From positions 1-8,235 of the forward strand of contig JAQUMZ010000098.1 of NCBI GenBank assembly GCA_028717865.1: a stretch of DNA of 8,235 nt, written 5' to 3'. Of the stretch, positions 5,641-8,235 are shown piece after piece. The DNA comes from Elusimicrobiota bacterium. Its GTDB lineage: Bacteria; Elusimicrobiota; Elusimicrobia; UBA1565; UBA9628. The notes under the pieces were generated by a model that did no database searches, had not been told where the DNA came from, and saw nothing but the letters and a program-made list of their open reading frames with translations. Made by a program: the position numbers and the translations under genes. The stretch's first letter is position 1; each line of letters begins with the position of its first letter.

Positions 5641-7298
5641 GCGCGCGGTCCCGGATCGGCGCCTGGCTCGACGAGCGCGCCGGGCTCGACCGCGTCTGGC
5701 AGGCGCTCTTTGCCCGGCATATCCCCGCTATCGGCCCCGCGCGGGGCTGGCTCTACGTCTTCGGAGGCACGACCCTCTTCGTCCTGCTGCTGCAGGCCTT
5801 CACCGGAGCCCTGCTGGCCATGAACTACGCGCCCTCCCCGGATCACGCCTACGATGCACTGCGCTACATCGAGTCGCGCGTGCTGCTGGGCCGGTTCATC
5901 CGCGCCGCGCACCATTGGGGCGCGAACTTCACGGTGGTCCTGATCTCCCTGCACATGCTGCGTACGTTTCTCTTCGGGGCTTTCAAATTCCCACGGGAAG
6001 CCACCTGGCTGACGGGGGTGCTGCTGTTCTTCGCCGTCTTCGCCTTCGCCTTCACCGGCTATCTGCTGCCCTGGGACCAGAAAGCCTATTGGGCCACCGT
6101 GGTCGGGACGAACCTGGCCGGCGAGCTACCCCTGGCCGGCCATGCCTTCGAGCTCGTCCTCAAGGGCGCGCCCCAGCTGGGCGCCGCGACCCTGGCGCGG
6201 TTCTACGCCTTCCATATCCTGTGGCTGCCCGCAACTGCCGCGCTGCTGCTGGGCGCGCACCTGTTCCTGGTGGTCTGGCACGGGATATCCCAGCCGCCGG
6301 TCCGCCGCAATTATCCGCCGGACCAGCCCGGCTGGCAGGATGAATACCGGCGGCGCTACGCTCTGGCCAAGGAAGAGGGGATGCCGTTTTTCCCCAACGC
6401 GGTGCTCATGGACATCGTCGCTTGCGTTCTCGCGGTCGTGCTGCTGACGGCGTTGGCCTTGCACTATGGGGCGCCCCTGGAGAACCCGGCCGATCCTACC
6501 GACGTTTCATATAACCCGCGCCCCGCCTGGTATTTCTTATTCCTTTTCGAGGCGCTCAAGGGTTTCCCTGGATGGCTGGAACCCCTGGCCGCGGTAGTCC
6601 TTCCGGGAGCGGCGCTGCTGGCTCTGCTGCTGGTGCCGTTCCTGGACCGCGGCTCCCGGAGGCACCCCCTGGACAGGCCGTTCTGGTCCGGCCTGGGAGC
6701 AGCGGCTTTGGCCGGGCTGTCGGCGCTGACCATCATGGGCGCTCGCAGCCCTCTTACCAACCCCGAGGTGCGGGAAAACCAGGGGATCGTGGAGGGCAAG
6801 CGGCTCTATCGCCGGCTCGACTGCGGCTACTGCCATCAAGTCGCCGGCCGGGGAGGCAAGATCGGCCCGGCCCTGGACAAGATCGCCCAACCGCACCCCG
6901 CGCCGTGGCTGGAGGCGCACTTCCGCAACCCCCAAGCCCTCGTGCCCGGCTCGGTCATGCCCAAGCTCAACCTGCTGCCCGACGAAATAAACGCCTTGAC
7001 GGCCTATGTCCGGCTCCTGGAGCCCAAAGTATCTTATACTCCGCGGGCACCCGAGCTCTTCATGGCCAACTGCGCCGTCTGCCACACCCTCGACGGAAAG
7101 GGCGGCCGGGTCGGTCCGGACCTCACGCATATCGGCTCCGTGCGCGGCACGGGCTACCTGAGGCGCTACATCGCCGATCCGACGCGTTTTTATCCCAACG
7201 CGGTCATGCCGAGCTTCAAGAACCGGCTGACGGAAGTGCAAATCGAGGATATCGCCCGGTTCCTAAAGGGTCCGCGCCGTCAGCCTAAAAAAAGCTAG
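5637..7298 (+). CDS. Cytochrome b (b6 plus subunit IV type) fused to a di-heme cytochrome c
   Basis: The protein has 553 residues. Residues 1-370 are cytochrome b. Heme-b ligands are H92 and H106, H193 and H208; the 15-residue step of the second pair is the b6f-type spacing, against 14 in the mitochondrial type. GYLLPWDQ and FFPNAVLMDI are conserved blocks. I count seven membrane helices (about 40-61, 94-114, 124-144, 187-214, 255-276, 312-336, 348-368), the sum of b6 and subunit IV; seven helices with a cytoplasmic N terminus put the C terminus in the periplasm. There, two heme-c sites occur, C396-G-Y-C-H400 and C479-A-V-C-H483, with likely Met ligands M441 (SVMPKL) and M524 (AVMPSF). The Qo motif reads PAWY (296-299) instead of PEWY, and position 41 is Val where b6 has its heme-ci Cys. 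AGGGG lies 6 bases before the ATG. It is the quinone-reacting core of the operon. Confidence 0.95.
   Translation: MSARSRIGAWLDERAGLDRVWQALFARHIPAIGPARGWLYVFGGTTLFVLLLQAFTGALLAMNYAPSPDHAYDALRYIESRVLLGRFIRAAHHWGANFTVVLISLHMLRTFLFGAFKFPREATWLTGVLLFFAVFAFAFTGYLLPWDQKAYWATVVGTNLAGELPLAGHAFELVLKGAPQLGAATLARFYAFHILWLPATAALLLGAHLFLVVWHGISQPPVRRNYPPDQPGWQDEYRRRYALAKEEGMPFFPNAVLMDIVACVLAVVLLTALALHYGAPLENPADPTDVSYNPRPAWYFLFLFEALKGFPGWLEPLAAVVLPGAALLALLLVPFLDRGSRRHPLDRPFWSGLGAAALAGLSALTIMGARSPLTNPEVRENQGIVEGKRLYRRLDCGYCHQVAGRGGKIGPALDKIAQPHPAPWLEAHFRNPQALVPGSVMPKLNLLPDEINALTAYVRLLEPKVSYTPRAPELFMANCAVCHTLDGKGGRVGPDLTHIGSVRGTGYLRRYIADPTRFYPNAVMPSFKNRLTEVQIEDIARFLKGPRRQPKKS
7287..7298. other. Shared CTAG stop overlap and A7/T7 tract between convergent genes
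   Basis: CTAG (7295-7298) supplies TAG to the cytochrome b gene (7296-7298) and, as its own reverse complement, TAG to htpX (7295-7297). Seven A (7287-7293) lie in the cytochrome b tail (Pro-Lys-Lys-Ser) and read as seven T directly after the htpX stop. No strong hairpin precedes this T-run in the htpX 3' end, so termination of either gene here is unproven. Confidence 0.8.
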
Positions 7299-8182
7299 GA
7301 CTGCAGGGCCGCGATGCGCTCCGCCAGGGGCGGATGGGTGGAGAGCAGGGCCATGATGCCGCCCGACTTGCCCGCGATCTTCAGGGTGGCCAGGGCCTGG
7401 CCGCGGTCGTCGACGGGCTCGTAGGCCCGCTGCAGGGCCTTGAGCGCGGCGACCATTTTCTCCCGCCCGGCCAGCCCGGCGCTGCCCGCGTCGGCCCGGA
7501 ACTCGCGGCGGCGCGAGAAGAAGGCCACGACCATCATCCCGAAAAAGCTCAGGACGATCTCCAGCAGGAAGACCACCAGGTAGTTCATCGAGCGGCCCCG
7601 GTCCTCGCCGTCGCGCGAGCGGGCGCTGATGGCGAAGGCGATGGCCCGGGCCAGGAACATGACGACGGCGTTGATGATGCCTTGGATCAAGGTCATGGTG
7701 ACCATGTCGCCGTTGGCGACGTGCGATATCTCGTGGGCGAGAACCCCCTCGAGCTCGGAGCGGTCCATCGCGCGCAGCAGGCCGGTGGAGACCGCGACCA
7801 AAGCGCGGCTCTTGGTCGGGCCGGTGGCGAAGGCGTTGAGCTCGGGGCTTTGGTAGACCCCGACCTGGGGCAGCGCGGGCAGCCCGGCCGTGCGGGCCAG
7901 GCGGTGCACCAACTCGACCAGTTCCGCGGCCTCTCCGCGCGCCTCACGGGGGTCGATGACCTCCACGCCCATCATCCACTTCGCCATCATCCGGGATATC
8001 CCCAGCGAGATGAAGGCCCCGCCCATGCCCCAGACCAGGCAGAAGTACATGAGCGCTTGATAATCGATGCCCGAGGCGGATAAATAGGGCCGGACGCCCA
8101 ATAGATTCAGGGTGATCGAAAGCGTGAGCAGGATGAGGACGTTGACCGCCATGAAGAGGAAAATTCGCTTGATCCAGGCCAT
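7295..8182 (-). CDS. htpX: HtpX-type membrane zinc metalloprotease
   Basis: The protein has 295 residues, as in E. coli HtpX (293), and is full length. HtpX is an inner-membrane protease with a cytoplasmic active site that degrades damaged membrane proteins. The zinc motif is H150-E151-I-S-H154, with E227 of RREFRADAGSA as third ligand. Membrane segments are about 5-27, 43-63, 162-184 and 200-222, the usual arrangement around the catalytic domain. ELNAFATGP (114-122) and STHPPLAERIAAL (281-293) are family signatures. The start is well supported by AGGAGG seven bases upstream, and by an extended -10 element. It converges on the cytochrome operon, with the two stop codons overlapping. It may help quality control of the envelope, but nothing in the sequence links it functionally to the operon. 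Confidence 0.96.
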   Translation of the reverse strand: MAWIKRIFLFMAVNVLILLTLSITLNLLGVRPYLSASGIDYQALMYFCLVWGMGGAFISLGISRMMAKWMMGVEVIDPREARGEAAELVELVHRLARTAGLPALPQVGVYQSPELNAFATGPTKSRALVAVSTGLLRAMDRSELEGVLAHEISHVANGDMVTMTLIQGIINAVVMFLARAIAFAISARSRDGEDRGRSMNYLVVFLLEIVLSFFGMMVVAFFSRRREFRADAGSAGLAGREKMVAALKALQRAYEPVDDRGQALATLKIAGKSGGIMALLSTHPPLAERIAALQS

Positions 8183-8220
8183 AGGTTAACCTCCTGAACG
8201 GGATTTGAATGATTTTAGCA
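8183..8220 (-). promoter_or_regulatory. htpX ribosome binding site and extended -10 promoter
   Basis: On the minus strand AGGAGG (complement of 8190-8195) lies seven bases before the htpX ATG, a near-perfect ribosome binding site. Upstream, TGCTAAAAT (complement of 8212-8220) is an extended -10: TAAAAT matches five of six positions and is preceded by TG plus one base. A -35 at normal spacing would fall beyond the window edge. The expected leader is about 22 bases. A 10-base palindrome AGGTTAACCT (8183-8192) overlaps the ribosome binding site. Confidence 0.55.
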
Positions 8221-8235
8221 AATCAAGACCAGCGC

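Noticed and set aside
7334..8083. Long plus-strand open frame opposite htpX
   Set aside because: It is an antisense shadow of a strongly recognised HtpX gene; the translation is His/Gln/Asp/Gly-rich with no family features.

Overview
The window is a GC-rich, gene-dense stretch of what looks like a diderm (Gram-negative-type) respiring bacterium. The evidence is an outer-membrane beta-barrel with a C-terminal aromatic signature, a periplasmic Spy/CpxP-like protein, several periplasmic c-type cytochromes, a Rieske protein with a twin-arginine-like signal, and strong AGGAGG ribosome binding sites. No rRNA, tRNA or other reliable taxonomic marker is present, so I do not assign a phylum. I see no insertion sequence, CRISPR array or phage gene.

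Layout. Bases 1-1730 (+): the 3' part of a glycerophosphodiester phosphodiesterase gene, overlapping by 8 bases a quinolinate synthase gene (nadA, NAD biosynthesis). Bases 1734-2292 (-): a Spy/CpxP-like periplasmic protein with a Met/Cys/His-rich tail, with its own sigma70-type promoter and a near-ideal intrinsic terminator. Bases 2302-2703: about 400 bases without a convincing protein gene but rich in inverted repeats, ending in a plus-strand hairpin plus T-run; it may encode a structured RNA. Bases 2704-3357 (-): an unrecognised protein with one membrane segment. Bases 3358-3490: a divergent promoter region.

The centrepiece is a tight four-gene plus-strand operon, 3491-7298. In order it encodes: (1) an N-terminal one-heme cytochrome fused to an outer-membrane barrel, resembling the Cyc2-type cytochrome-porins; (2) a small one-heme cytochrome c; (3) a Rieske iron-sulfur protein; (4) a seven-helix b6/subunit-IV-type cytochrome b carrying two extra heme-c sites at its C terminus. 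Together they supply four heme-c sites, two heme-b sites and one 2Fe-2S cluster, enough to link the outer membrane through the periplasm to the quinone pool. My inference is an outer-membrane electron conduit wired to its own bc complex; direction of flow and substrate cannot be read from sequence.

The window closes with htpX (-), a membrane zinc protease convergent with the operon. The last bases of the cytochrome b gene and of htpX overlap in a palindromic CTAG that gives both stop codons. The htpX ribosome binding site and an extended -10 element lie at the right edge.
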